Part shown: one piece after another, positions 23,441 to 31,934 of the stretch
How positions within the stretch are numbered: position 1 is the first letter of the stretch
How the letters are laid out: each line of letters opens with the position of its first letter
DNA from: an uncultured Oscillospiraceae bacterium
GTDB taxonomy: Bacteria > Bacillota > Clostridia > Oscillospirales > Oscillospiraceae
DNA: 50,417 nt
NCBI GenBank assembly: GCA_947630645.1
Contig: CANRIF010000006.1
Span: forward strand, 1 to 50,417
Direction of reading: 5' to 3'
The notes under the pieces: generated by a model
The model's database searches: none
The model's input: the letters and a program-made list of their open reading frames with translations, nothing else
Told to the model about the DNA's origin: nothing
Position numbers and translations under genes: made by a program

Positions 23441-24391
23441 TTATTTTGCTTCCACTGTATGTTCCCCCACGCCCACCGAGGCCAGGAACGCACGCACCGC
23501 CCGGCCGTACTTCTCCGGGTCCAGGACGTAGGCGATGGCGTGGGGCGCGCCGGGGATGGTGACGCGCCTCCTCTCGCTGGCGCAGGCGTCGTAGATCTCC
23601 TGGCTCATGCCGCAGGGGACGAACCGGTCGTCCTCGCCGTGGATGAGCAGGATGGGGACCTTCGCGTGGCGCACCGCCTTCACCGGGGAGGCAGCGGTCA
23701 GGCTGAAGCCGCCGTACAGCCGCGCCCCCAGCAGGATGAAGGGGTAGAGCAATATGGACGCCTGGCCCATGCTGTCCCGGCCCACCTTCTTGATGATGGC
23801 GGACGGGTCGGAATAGGGGCAGTCGGCGATGATGCCGCGCACCTCCTTCGGCAAGTCCAGGTCCGAGGCCATCAGCACCGTGGCAGCGCCCATGGACACC
23901 CCCATCAGCACGATGGGGCTGCCGGGCCAGCGTTCCGCCGCGTACCTGGCCCAGGCCAGGCAGTCGAACCGCTCCTTCACGCCGAAGGAGATGGTCTTGC
24001 CGTCGCTCTTTCCGTGGGCGCGCTGGTCCACCAGCAGGGCGTTCATCCCCATCTGCCGGGCCAGCTTCCCGCCGCCGCACATATCCCGCAGGGCGGTGCT
24101 TTTGAAGCCGTGGAACCCGATCAGCACCGGCGCGCCGTCGGCCGCATGGTAATAGCGGGCAAAGAGCTTCGCCCCGTCCGGGGCGGCCATCTCCACCGGC
24201 TCGAACGGCTCCTGGTCCAACTCCCGTATCAGGGCGGTCATGGCCTCCCGGTAGGGGTCGTATTGGGCCTCCGGGGGCAGCTCATAGGGGCTTTTCTCAT
24301 GGTCGGGGTGGTAAAAGGGGATACGATAGGCGGCATAGCTGACCGCCAGGACCGCCGCGATCACCAGGGCGATTATTATGATCGGCACCAT
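23441..24391 (-). CDS. Membrane-anchored alpha/beta hydrolase
   Basis: 316 residues. N-terminal hydrophobic helix (3-22) without a clear cleavage site, then an alpha/beta-hydrolase domain: oxyanion loop IGFHGFKSTALRDM, VDQRAHGKSDG, nucleophile elbow MGVSMGAATV, acid in HGEDDRFVP, and His in PGAPHAIAY. The type resembles BAAT/YqkD-like extracytoplasmic hydrolases of unknown substrate. AAGGAGG precedes the ATG. It lies between GH36 (55-base gap) and the symporter (39-base gap), all in one direction. An acyl-ester-removing role on imported sugars is possible but unproven. Confidence 0.82.
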   Translation of the reverse strand: MVPIIIIALVIAAVLAVSYAAYRIPFYHPDHEKSPYELPPEAQYDPYREAMTALIRELDQEPFEPVEMAAPDGAKLFARYYHAADGAPVLIGFHGFKSTALRDMCGGGKLARQMGMNALLVDQRAHGKSDGKTISFGVKERFDCLAWARYAAERWPGSPIVLMGVSMGAATVLMASDLDLPKEVRGIIADCPYSDPSAIIKKVGRDSMGQASILLYPFILLGARLYGGFSLTAASPVKAVRHAKVPILLIHGEDDRFVPCGMSQEIYDACASERRRVTIPGAPHAIAYVLDPEKYGRAVRAFLASVGVGEHTVEAK

Positions 24392-24446
24392 TTCGCAGCC
24401 TCCTTATCAAGTTTATCTTATATTATAGCGCCCCCGCGGGGAAAAA

Positions 24447-26633
24447 TCAATGGTCCGCCGCCTCCAATACGACGAGACATCCCGCAAAGTCCCCCTCCAG
24501 CCGGGGCATGGGCACGCCGCCGTACATCCACCCCGCGCCGGAGCGGATGTCCCCGGTGTCCAGGCGGCGGTAATACCGCCCCTCGTCCAGCCCCTCCGGG
24601 TGCAGCAGCAGCGTCCGCTCCGTCCGCCGGGACAGCACCTGCACATAGTCCAGCACCGCGACGCGCCTGTCCTTGGACACCGCCATCAGCGCGTCGTGCG
24701 TCCCGTTCTCGCCGTAGGACGCCAGGCGGTAGTAGTCCCCGGTCCGGAACACCCAGCCATAGTTCTTATAGTCCGCCAGCTGCCCAGGGATCATGGCCCG
24801 CTCCCCGTCGGAGAGCTTCGTCAGGTCCAGCTCATAGCCGAAGCACCCGGGCAGGGACACCAGCCCCCGGGTGGCAAAGGGCGTGACGCGCCCGTTGGTG
24901 TGGCTGGGGCAGGCCGCCACGTGCGCCCCCATGCTGGACAGCGGGTAGACCAGCGCCGTCCCCTCCTGTATCTTCAGCCGGTCGATGGCCTCGGTGTTGT
25001 CCGATGTCCAGATCTGCGGGCTGTAATAGAGCATCCCCGGGTCGAACCGCCCGCCCCCGGCGCTGCAATTCTCCAGCAGGATGTGGGGAAAGTCCCGCAG
25101 CAGCCGCTCCTGCAATTCGTATACCCCCAGCATATACCGGTGGGCCAACTCCCCCTGCCGGTCCGGCCCCAGCGCCGGGCTGGCCGCGTCCGTCAGCGGC
25201 CGGTTCATGTCCCACTTGACATACTCGATGTTGGCCGACGACAGCACCCGGCGTATCTGCTCATACACATGGTCCCGCACCTCCCGCCGGGACATATCCA
25301 GCACCAGCTGCCCCCGGCTCAACGCCGGGGCCCGGCCAGGTATCTGTAAGGCGTAGTCGGGGTGGGCGCGGTACAGCTCCGAGTCGGGGGACACCATCTC
25401 CGGCTCCATCCAGATGCCGAACTTCATCCCCAGCTTGTTGACCTCCCCCACCAGATAGGGCAGGCCGCCGGGCAGCTTCCGCTCGTTCACGGTCCAGTCC
25501 CCCAGGCTGCATGTGTCCGAGTCCCGGCGGCCGAACCAGCCGTCGTCCATGACCAGCATCTCCACGCCCGCCTCCGCCGCCACCCGGGCGATGGCCAGCA
25601 GCTTTTCCGTGTCGAAGTCGAAATAGGTGGCCTCCCAGTTGTTCACCAGGGACGGCCGGGGCTTATCTTTATAAGGCCCCCGGACCAGGTGCTGCCGGTA
25701 GAGGTCGTGGAACGTCCGGCTCATGCCCCCCAGCCCGGCGTCGGAGCAGACCAGCACCGCCTCCGGGGTCTGGAACGCCTCCCCCGGCGCGAGACGCCAG
25801 CCGAAGCCCGCCGGGTGGATGCCCATGATGAGCCGCACCCGCCCCTCCTGGCCCATCTCCGCCTGGGCCAGGAAGTTGCCGGAATAGACGAAGTTCATGG
25901 CGTACACCATTCCCCGGCTCTGGGTGGCGGTGTGTTCCGCCAGGGCGATGAAGGGGTTGGCCTCGTGGGACGAGATGCCCCGCTGGGACCCTGCCCCCTG
26001 TTTGCCCCAGGCCAGGGGCCGGCGCTGGATCATCCGCTCGCTGGCCCACCGGCCGTGGAGGGTGATCACGTCCATGTCCTGCCCGTCCATGTCCAGGCAG
26101 GCCGACAGCGCCTGGGTCAGCCGGAGCGGCCCGGCGCCCACGTTCACCAGCTTCGCGCTGCGGCACACCGCGTCCAGGCGCTCAAAGGCGGTGTAATATA
26201 AGTGCGCCTCCAGCCCCATATCCTCGTCCCGGCACACCAGCTCCAGCGTGGCGCAGTCCTCCGCCCCGCCGTAGGTGGCGGGCAGCCCCTCCAGGGGCGG
26301 CTTGCCCCCGAAGATGCGGTGGCTGACGTATGTCAGGCAGCAGGCCCCGTAGCCCTCCGCCGTCTCCGCCCGCAGGCACGGCTCCCGGAAGTCGCCCCGG
26401 CCGCTGCCGGGGTATTCCGACGGCAGCCGCCCCAAAAACGACACCTGTTCACGGCTGCTCCCATAGGGCGTGTCCGGCGCGTCCAGCAGATAGCGCATAT
26501 CGTCGTCCGGTATCCGCCGGCCGTAATAGATATGGGCGGGGAAGCCCGCCTCGTCCGCCAGTCCGATAAGATAGGTAGTGCGGGGCGTGTCCAGGCGGAA
26601 CACCCGCTCCCGCTCGTTATAGCTGATCGCCAT
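24447..26633 (-). CDS. Alpha-galactosidase, glycoside hydrolase family 36
   Basis: 728 residues, the standard size of GH36 group I enzymes, and no signal peptide. It releases terminal alpha-galactose from melibiose, raffinose and related sugars in the cytosol. The catalytic pair is nucleophile D475 in EYVKWDMNR and acid/base D545 in WTSDNTEAIDR. Their spacing of 70 equals that recalled for Geobacillus AgaA/AgaB. Also seen: N-terminal beta-sandwich, MLVMDDGWFG, the ENCSAGGGRFDPGML substrate loop, and a C-terminal beta domain. The ATG at 26633 is chosen over an upstream in-frame start because the latter lies before the promoter (26679-26707). First gene of the operon GH36, hydrolase, symporter. 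Confidence 0.95.
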   Translation of the reverse strand: MAISYNERERVFRLDTPRTTYLIGLADEAGFPAHIYYGRRIPDDDMRYLLDAPDTPYGSSREQVSFLGRLPSEYPGSGRGDFREPCLRAETAEGYGACCLTYVSHRIFGGKPPLEGLPATYGGAEDCATLELVCRDEDMGLEAHLYYTAFERLDAVCRSAKLVNVGAGPLRLTQALSACLDMDGQDMDVITLHGRWASERMIQRRPLAWGKQGAGSQRGISSHEANPFIALAEHTATQSRGMVYAMNFVYSGNFLAQAEMGQEGRVRLIMGIHPAGFGWRLAPGEAFQTPEAVLVCSDAGLGGMSRTFHDLYRQHLVRGPYKDKPRPSLVNNWEATYFDFDTEKLLAIARVAAEAGVEMLVMDDGWFGRRDSDTCSLGDWTVNERKLPGGLPYLVGEVNKLGMKFGIWMEPEMVSPDSELYRAHPDYALQIPGRAPALSRGQLVLDMSRREVRDHVYEQIRRVLSSANIEYVKWDMNRPLTDAASPALGPDRQGELAHRYMLGVYELQERLLRDFPHILLENCSAGGGRFDPGMLYYSPQIWTSDNTEAIDRLKIQEGTALVYPLSSMGAHVAACPSHTNGRVTPFATRGLVSLPGCFGYELDLTKLSDGERAMIPGQLADYKNYGWVFRTGDYYRLASYGENGTHDALMAVSKDRRVAVLDYVQVLSRRTERTLLLHPEGLDEGRYYRRLDTGDIRSGAGWMYGGVPMPRLEGDFAGCLVVLEAADH

Positions 26634-26678
26634 CTCCGGCCCTCCCGCTTTTCGCCCCACCGGGCGTATTCTGGGCCG

Positions 26679-26707
26679 ATTGTAGCAAATCCGCCCCGCC
26701 TTGTAAA
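26679..26707 (-). promoter_or_regulatory. Promoter of the alpha-galactosidase operon
   Basis: Minus strand: TTTACA (26707-26702), 17 bases, TGC-TACAAT with -10 at 26684-26679 and an extended TG. The leader is about 40 bases. No catabolite-response (cre) motif was recognised near it. Confidence 0.75.
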
Positions 26708-26800
26708 GACGCAAAGCGCCCCCGCCCGCCGCAGGTATTCCTTTGATGACCAATGCATAAAGCCGTTCCCGGCATATTGGGCGCACAGACAGCGAAAAAG

Positions 26801-26825
26801 GCCTGCCGCAAGATCTGCGGCAGGC
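26801..26825. terminator. Bidirectional terminator after the yesL-type gene
   Basis: Perfect 10-bp stem GCCTGCCGCA / TGCGGCAGGC with loop AGATC. On minus it is followed by CTTTTTCGC, so it ends the long Mrp-to-YesL unit. The 15 bases at 26795-26809 (AAAAAGGCCTGCCGC) are identical to those of the dppA terminator at 9998-10012. Confidence 0.85.
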
Positions 26826-26840
26826 TCTTTCGTTATATCC

Positions 26841-27482
26841 CTATCGTTCCCGTTCCTCCGGCTCCTCTTTTGGCAGGTAAGGGGCGAAGATGCGCTCCAT
26901 GAACAGCGACGCGAGCAGCGCCGCCAGCCCCGGCGTCACCAGCACAGGGAGGAACACCTTCTGGTAGGTGAACACCGCCAGCTCCTCCGCCAGCAGCGCC
27001 ACCACCGCCGCCGAGGGCAGGTGCGCCAGCGCCAGCTTCGCCGCCGTTACCAGCAGGTCCCGGGCGCCAAAGGTGAACCGGGAGAGGGTGAACATGGCGA
27101 ACAGCCACACCGCCAGCGGCACCAGCAGCAGGATGCGGCAGGCGTACAGCCACACCATCGCCGCCGGGTCCCCGCCCGCCGCCATGACGTAGGCCACATA
27201 CCACATATAATAGATCAGCGCCGCCAGCGCCAGGGCCGGCAGGGTCAGAAGCGTGGCGGGCCGGAAGCTGGCGCGGAAGGTGCGGAAAAAGCGGACGTAG
27301 TCCCCCATCTCCCCCCGGCGCACGCCGTGGTACACCGCGTCGTACAGCGCCGTGGTGGCCGCGCCCACCGTAAACACCGGCAGCGAACACACCGTCCAGC
27401 ACACGCTCAAGCCCACGATGTCGCACACCCGGGCCAGTCCCTGCCAGAAGCCGTTCGTCGGGTCGAATATCCTGCCCCACAT
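26841..27482 (-). CDS. YesL family (DUF624) membrane protein
   Basis: 213 residues with four to five hydrophobic helices. It opens with WGRIFDPTNGFWQGLARVCDIVGLS and WTVCSLPVFTVGAATTALY, the hallmark of DUF624/YesL proteins. Family knowledge: these small membrane proteins sit beside sugar transporters and two-component systems in Firmicutes, with no known biochemical role. The start MWGRIF at 27482 has AAAGGAGG upstream. An in-frame codon ten residues earlier has none. Final gene of a minus-strand run starting at mrp. Confidence 0.85.
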   Translation of the reverse strand: MWGRIFDPTNGFWQGLARVCDIVGLSVCWTVCSLPVFTVGAATTALYDAVYHGVRRGEMGDYVRFFRTFRASFRPATLLTLPALALAALIYYMWYVAYVMAAGGDPAAMVWLYACRILLLVPLAVWLFAMFTLSRFTFGARDLLVTAAKLALAHLPSAAVVALLAEELAVFTYQKVFLPVLVTPGLAALLASLFMERIFAPYLPKEEPEERER

Positions 27483-27528
27483 GGCCGCCGCCTCCTTTCG
27501 ATCTTGATCCACGGAAGAAAAGGCCGGC

Positions 27529-28251
27529 CTACACCGGCAAAAACGCCGCCGCGACGGCCACGAAGATGGCGGGCAGCAGGTTCGCCACCCGGATCTTCTT
27601 CCCCCAGACCAGATTCAGCCCCACACAGAAGATAAGGATGGAGCCCACCAGGGAGAGGTTCGCCAGCGCCCCGTCGGTCATCAGGGGCTTCACCAGCTGG
27701 GCCAGGACCGTCAGCGACCCCTGCCATATTGCCACGGGGATGGCGGAGAACAGGCACCCCTTCCCCAGGGAGCAGGTCATCACCAGCACGATGATCAGGT
27801 CCAGCACCGCCTTGGTGGCCAGCACGGACGGGTCGCCGAACAGCCCGTCCCGCAGGGCGCCCACCACCGCCATGGCCCCCACGCACACCGTCAGCGACGC
27901 GGTGACGAACCCCTCCGTGAACTGCCGCTCCCCGGCATTCCCGGTCTTCACCTTCAGCCACCGGCCGAACCGCTCGAAGCCGCCGTCTATATTGGCAAGC
28001 TCCCCCAGCACACCGCCCAGGGCGAGGCTCACCACGATGAGCATGGACCCGCCGCTGGCGAGGGAGCCGTCCTCCGCCAGGGAGAGCATCCCCTCCATGG
28101 CCCCGGCGACGCCCAGAAACAGCACGCTCACGCCGCAGGCTTTCGTCAGGGTGTCCTGGAACCGCTCCGGCAGGAACCGGCCGCACACCAGCCCCAGCGC
28201 GCCGCCCAGCACGATCCCCGCCGCGTTGAGCAGCGTCCCCAGTCCGATCAT
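27529..28251 (-). CDS. DUF554 family membrane protein (YdfK/YqgA-like)
   Basis: 240 residues with about six membrane helices. It opens with MIGLGTLLNAAGIVLGGALG, the DUF554 signature, and then GFERFGRWLK and TEGFVTASLTVCVGAMAVVGALRDGL. No function has been established for the family. It is generally considered a transporter or channel-like protein. The ATG at 28251 overlaps the preceding hydrolase stop by four bases (ATGA), so translation is coupled. It follows an amidotransferase-like hydrolase and precedes YesL. Confidence 0.88.
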   Translation of the reverse strand: MIGLGTLLNAAGIVLGGALGLVCGRFLPERFQDTLTKACGVSVLFLGVAGAMEGMLSLAEDGSLASGGSMLIVVSLALGGVLGELANIDGGFERFGRWLKVKTGNAGERQFTEGFVTASLTVCVGAMAVVGALRDGLFGDPSVLATKAVLDLIIVLVMTCSLGKGCLFSAIPVAIWQGSLTVLAQLVKPLMTDGALANLSLVGSILIFCVGLNLVWGKKIRVANLLPAIFVAVAAAFLPV

Positions 28252-28970
28252 GCCTCCGCCTCCCCCGCGCCGGCCGCCGCCACGAAGGCGCCGAAGATGC
28301 GGCGGCTGGACTCGTCGGTCCGGAAGGAGAACTCCGGGTGCCACTGGACCGCCCAGAAGAACCGGCGGCCCGGCATATACAGTGCCTCCGTCACGCCGTC
28401 CGGCGCCTGGGCCATGGGCGCGAGGCAGGGGGCCAGATCCCGCACCGCCTGGTGGTGGCAGCTGTTGACGCCGATCTCGTCCCGCCCCAGCAGGGCAAAA
28501 AGGGGCGTGTCCCGGACCAGGGCCACCTCATGTGCGACGCGGTCATAGGGCGGCTTCATCCGGTGGCACACCGCCGACGGCCGCTGGCCGGGCAGGTCCT
28601 GCCACAGCGTCCCGCCCAGGGCGGCGTTGAGGAACTGCAGCCCCCGGCAGATGCCGAGAACGGGCCTGTCCCGTTCCAGGGCCAGGCGCAGCAGCGCCGT
28701 CTCCATCCCATCCCGGGCCGGACACACCTCCTCCATCGCCGGGTCCGGGGCCTGGCCGTACAGCGCCGGGTCCACGTCCTGACCCCCGGTGAAGAGAAAT
28801 CCGTCGCACAGCGCCGCCAGCTGCTCCAGCGCGGCCGGGTCCTCCGTCAGCGGCAGCATCACCGGCAGCCCGCCCGCGGCGGCCACGCCGTCCATGTACC
28901 CCGGCAGCATCCACAGGCTGTCCCGCCCGATGTCCATCAGCGGCACCAGCCCGATCAGCGGTCTTTCCAT
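28248..28970 (-). CDS. Class I glutamine amidotransferase-like hydrolase (peptidase C26, PuuD type)
   Basis: 240 residues, cytosolic. Catalytic triad visible: nucleophile C108 in LGICRGLQF, H211 and E213 in QWHPEF, plus FTGGQDVDPALYG typical of the gamma-glutamyl-gamma-aminobutyrate hydrolase group. It hydrolyses a gamma-glutamyl amide. Murein-type gamma-D-glutamyl amides are conceivable, but nothing fixes the substrate. Two tandem identical 14-bp copies of the ribosome-site segment precede it (28972-28999). The ATG at 28970, seven bases from the nearer GGAGG, gives the standard family N-terminus (MERPLIGLVP). A second ATG six codons earlier also has GGAGG, but only three or four bases away. 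Confidence 0.88.
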   Translation of the reverse strand: MERPLIGLVPLMDIGRDSLWMLPGYMDGVAAAGGLPVMLPLTEDPAALEQLAALCDGFLFTGGQDVDPALYGQAPDPAMEEVCPARDGMETALLRLALERDRPVLGICRGLQFLNAALGGTLWQDLPGQRPSAVCHRMKPPYDRVAHEVALVRDTPLFALLGRDEIGVNSCHHQAVRDLAPCLAPMAQAPDGVTEALYMPGRRFFWAVQWHPEFSFRTDESSRRIFGAFVAAAGAGEAEA

Positions 28971-28971
28971 C

Positions 28972-28999
28972 CATTTACCTCCCAACATTTACCTCCCAA
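28972..28999 (-). repeat. Tandem duplication of a ribosome-binding segment
   Basis: CATTTACCTCCCAA occurs twice in direct contact (28972-28985 and 28986-28999). Read on the minus strand, each copy is TTGGGAGGTAAATG, so both a GGAGG and an ATG are duplicated in front of the C26 hydrolase gene. Confidence 0.9.
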
Positions 29000-29009
29000 A
29001 CGCCGCGGC

Positions 29010-29870
29010 TCACGCGTTGAAGCGCAGTTCTGCCGCGGTCCATATCATCGGCACGGCCACTTCCTCCCCGTCCAGACGGAGGTACGCCGTGCCCGCCTTC
29101 GGGTCGATGTCCGCCCCGTAGGAATAGGCCGCCATGCCGTCCACCAGCCCGTAGATCAGCTGGTCGGACAGCGCCAGGGCCATGTCCTGATCGATGTAAT
29201 AGTCCATGTAGTCAGGGTCCGGGAACCCCTCCCCGGCCAGTTCCTCGCCGAACTCCATCTCCACCCCGGGCGTGGGCGCCACGGTGGGCATGGCGTCTGC
29301 CGGGTCCTCGGCCGGCCCGGCCGCAGCGGCAAAGTCCGTCCACTGTACCCGCAGGCTCACCACCCGCCCGGTCCGGTCGTCCACCAGCGCCGCGGCCGTG
29401 AAGGGCGACGCGCCCGCGCCGTCGTCAAAGACGGCCAGCAGGGGGTTGTAGCCCGTGCCGGACAGCTCCACCTGCCAGAAGATCACGTTCTGGCCCGTGG
29501 CGTCCATGTAGAGCCATGGCTGGGCGGACGCCGCCGAGGCGCTGGGCGCCATGTGGTCCGCCACATAGTACGCGGCGAACACGTCGATATTCAGGGCGTT
29601 GGCGGCGATGCGCTCCGCCTGGTCGGCGTCCAGCTCCCGCCCTTGCTCCAGGGCCACGCGGGACTGGTATTGGCCCACCATGGCCAGGGTCTGGGCCGAG
29701 GACAGCTCCGCCAGCAGGCTCAAGTCCGCTGTCTCCGCCTCCCAGGACCGGACCTGTCCGGCCAGGGCGCGGTCCTGCAGACCCAGCACCGCCGACGGCA
29801 TCAGCGCGCTCACCGCCACCACCAGCGCCGCCGCCCCGATCCACACGGCCGTTTTCGCTCTCGCTCTCAT
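29010..29870 (-). CDS. Exported or membrane-anchored protein of unknown function next to a histidine kinase
   Basis: 286 residues, not recognised. The N-terminus MRARAKTAVWIGAAALVVAVSALMP is one membrane helix or uncleaved signal. The rest is outside the membrane: a helical stretch (31-90), then two beta-rich halves of similar tone (about 100-185 and 225-286, each with YMD or AVF-type strands), split by a Pro/Ala linker (APTPGVEMEFGEE). Its start overlaps the kinase stop by four bases (ATGA), so the pair is translationally coupled. Proteins in this position may modulate the sensor kinase, as YycH/YycI-type partners do, but no homology to these is visible. Calling it a kinase partner is inference. 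Confidence 0.8.
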   Translation of the reverse strand: MRARAKTAVWIGAAALVVAVSALMPSAVLGLQDRALAGQVRSWEAETADLSLLAELSSAQTLAMVGQYQSRVALEQGRELDADQAERIAANALNIDVFAAYYVADHMAPSASAASAQPWLYMDATGQNVIFWQVELSGTGYNPLLAVFDDGAGASPFTAAALVDDRTGRVVSLRVQWTDFAAAAGPAEDPADAMPTVAPTPGVEMEFGEELAGEGFPDPDYMDYYIDQDMALALSDQLIYGLVDGMAAYSYGADIDPKAGTAYLRLDGEEVAVPMIWTAAELRFNA

Positions 29871-31255
29871 AGCCGCCCTCCGTTGAGGGTCACCGTCACG
29901 GCGGTGCCCCGGCCCTCCGCGCTCTGGAAGGTCATGGTCCCTCCGTGCAGCTCCGCGATCTGCTGGCACAGGGCCAGCCCCAGCCCCACGCCGCCCTGGG
30001 CCCGGGAGCGGGACTTGTCCACCCGGTAGAACGCCTCCGTGATGTGCGCCAGCTCCTTTTCCGGCATCCCCCGGCCGTTGTCGGCCACCCGGATGCGGCA
30101 GCCGTCGTCGGTCATCTCGGAAAGCACATAGATGTTGCCCGGGCCGTCCATGGCCTTGCGGGCGTTGTCGATGAGGTTGGTGACCAGGCTCTTTACCAGG
30201 TCCGGCTCCATCCGGCACTGGCCCGCCTGGCACCGGCACTGGAGGGTGATGTCCTGCCGGGCCATCACCGGCCGCAGCACGTTCACCAGCCCCCTTATCA
30301 CCGCCGCCGGGGAGGCGGGGACCAGCTCAAAGTCCTTCCGGCGCAGCACCAGCAGGTCCAGCAGCTTCAAGGACAGGCTCTCCAGCCGTTTTCCCTCGGA
30401 GAAGATATAGTTGGCCGCCTGCTGCTGGTCCGCCGGGGACAGGCTCTGGCCCCGGAGCAGGTCCGCGTAGCCGATGATGGAGGTCATGGGGGTCTTCATC
30501 TCGTGGGCGAAGGAGCCCATGAACTCCTCCTGCCGGCGCATGGCGTCCTGGAGCGCCTGCATATCCTCCTCCACCCGGTCGGTCATGTGGTTGAAGTCGT
30601 CCGCCAGCTGCTCGAACTCGTCCCCGGAGCGGATGTGCGCCCGGCTGGCCAGGTTCCCGCCCGCGATCTGACGGGTCACCCGGGACAGCTGGTAAAGCGG
30701 CCGGGTCAGCAGCATGCTCAACACCCAGCTCAATGCGCCGCCCACCGCCGCCACCGCCGCCAGCAGCCGGTAATAGATGCCCATCTGGGTCTGGCGCACG
30801 GCGTACAGGTGGCTCACGTCGTACCCCGCGTCCAGCAGCAGCCACTGCTCGTTCACCCGCAGCATCCCGGACACCTGCAGCACCGCCGCGCCGCCGCCGT
30901 CATACAGCCGGGTATAGCACCGGCCCGGCTCCCCGGCGGCGCTGTCGGAAAAGGGCAGCGTCCCGCTGGCGTACAGGGTCGTCCCCTCCGATGTCAGCCG
31001 CAGCCCGCTCCAGGGCGCGCCGCCCCGGTCCAGCTGCCGGAGGGTGTCGGTCACGTCGCCCAGGTCGTTCTGGGAGGAGATGCTGTTGGCCAGGACCATG
31101 GCGGTCTGGACCATCTGGTAGCTCTTCAGCGCCGTGGTCTGTTCGCTCTCCATGCCCCGGCGGAAGCTGACGGATATGAGCATACTGCCCCCGGCCCCGA
31201 ACACCAGGGCCAGGAGCATCACCATACACAGCATCATCCGCAGGCGGAACTTCAT
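29867..31255 (-). CDS. Sensor histidine kinase, HAMP-HisKA-HATPase
   Basis: 462 residues. Membrane helices at about 7-28 and 160-183 frame an extracellular sensor region of about 130 residues. Then a HAMP segment (about 184-236), HisKA with phospho-acceptor H251 in SFAHEMKTPMTSIIGY, and an ATPase domain with N-box NLIDNARKA, G1 VADNGRGMP and G2 GGVGLGLALC. It phosphorylates the response regulator encoded three bases upstream. The signal is unknown. The exported protein whose gene overlaps its stop codon is the natural candidate to influence it. Confidence 0.93.
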   Translation of the reverse strand: MKFRLRMMLCMVMLLALVFGAGGSMLISVSFRRGMESEQTTALKSYQMVQTAMVLANSISSQNDLGDVTDTLRQLDRGGAPWSGLRLTSEGTTLYASGTLPFSDSAAGEPGRCYTRLYDGGGAAVLQVSGMLRVNEQWLLLDAGYDVSHLYAVRQTQMGIYYRLLAAVAAVGGALSWVLSMLLTRPLYQLSRVTRQIAGGNLASRAHIRSGDEFEQLADDFNHMTDRVEEDMQALQDAMRRQEEFMGSFAHEMKTPMTSIIGYADLLRGQSLSPADQQQAANYIFSEGKRLESLSLKLLDLLVLRRKDFELVPASPAAVIRGLVNVLRPVMARQDITLQCRCQAGQCRMEPDLVKSLVTNLIDNARKAMDGPGNIYVLSEMTDDGCRIRVADNGRGMPEKELAHITEAFYRVDKSRSRAQGGVGLGLALCQQIAELHGGTMTFQSAEGRGTAVTVTLNGGRL

Positions 31256-31258
31256 CTC

Positions 31259-31912
31259 TTACGCTTCCAGCCGGTAACCCACCTTGGGCAGGGCCACCAG
31301 ACGGTCCTCCCAGCCCACCTTTTTCCGCATCCGCTGCACGTGCAGGTCCACGGTGCGGCTGCCGCTGAGCCAGTCGCCGCCCCACACCCGCTCATATATT
31401 GTCTCCCGGTACAGGGCCGTGCCGGGGTTGCGGGCGAACAGGAGCAGCATCTCGTATTCCTTGGCGGTGAGGGCGATCTCCTGCCCGTCCCGGCTGACGG
31501 TCATGGAGCGGGTGTCGATGTCCAGCCCGCCCACATGCAGCACCTCGTCCAGCTTGCTGTACCGGCGCAGGACCACCTCCACCCGGGCCAGCAGCTCCAG
31601 CACCTCGAAGGGCTTGACGATGTAATCCTCCGCCCCCATCCGCAGGCCCTTCACCCGGTCGTCCACCGAGTTCTTGGCCGTGAGGAAGATGACGGGGATA
31701 TCCAGGGGCCGGATATAGTCCATCAGCGCGAAGCCGTCCACGCCGGGCAGCATCACGTCCAGCAGGACGAGGTCGAACCGCTCCGCCTCCAGGGCGTCCG
31801 CCGCCGCCAGCCCGTCGTACACGCAGGTACACTCGTAGCCGGCCTTTTGCAGGCTCATGCGGACCAGGTCGGAGATGGGCCGCTCGTCCTCCACCACCAA
31901 AATGCGTATCAT
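31259..31912 (-). CDS. Response regulator, OmpR/PhoB family
   Basis: 217 residues. Receiver domain with acidic pocket VEDE (8-10), phosphorylation site D52 in LVLLDVMLPG, T78 in FLTAK and K100 in YIVKPFE, followed by a winged-helix DNA-binding domain (GSRTVDLHVQRMRKKVG). The kinase gene follows after three bases. Targets cannot be read from sequence. It lies 22 bases downstream of mrp and probably shares its promoter. Confidence 0.94.
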   Translation of the reverse strand: MIRILVVEDERPISDLVRMSLQKAGYECTCVYDGLAAADALEAERFDLVLLDVMLPGVDGFALMDYIRPLDIPVIFLTAKNSVDDRVKGLRMGAEDYIVKPFEVLELLARVEVVLRRYSKLDEVLHVGGLDIDTRSMTVSRDGQEIALTAKEYEMLLLFARNPGTALYRETIYERVWGGDWLSGSRTVDLHVQRMRKKVGWEDRLVALPKVGYRLEA

Positions 31913-31934
31913 CGCTTCTCTCCGGGACGGGCCC

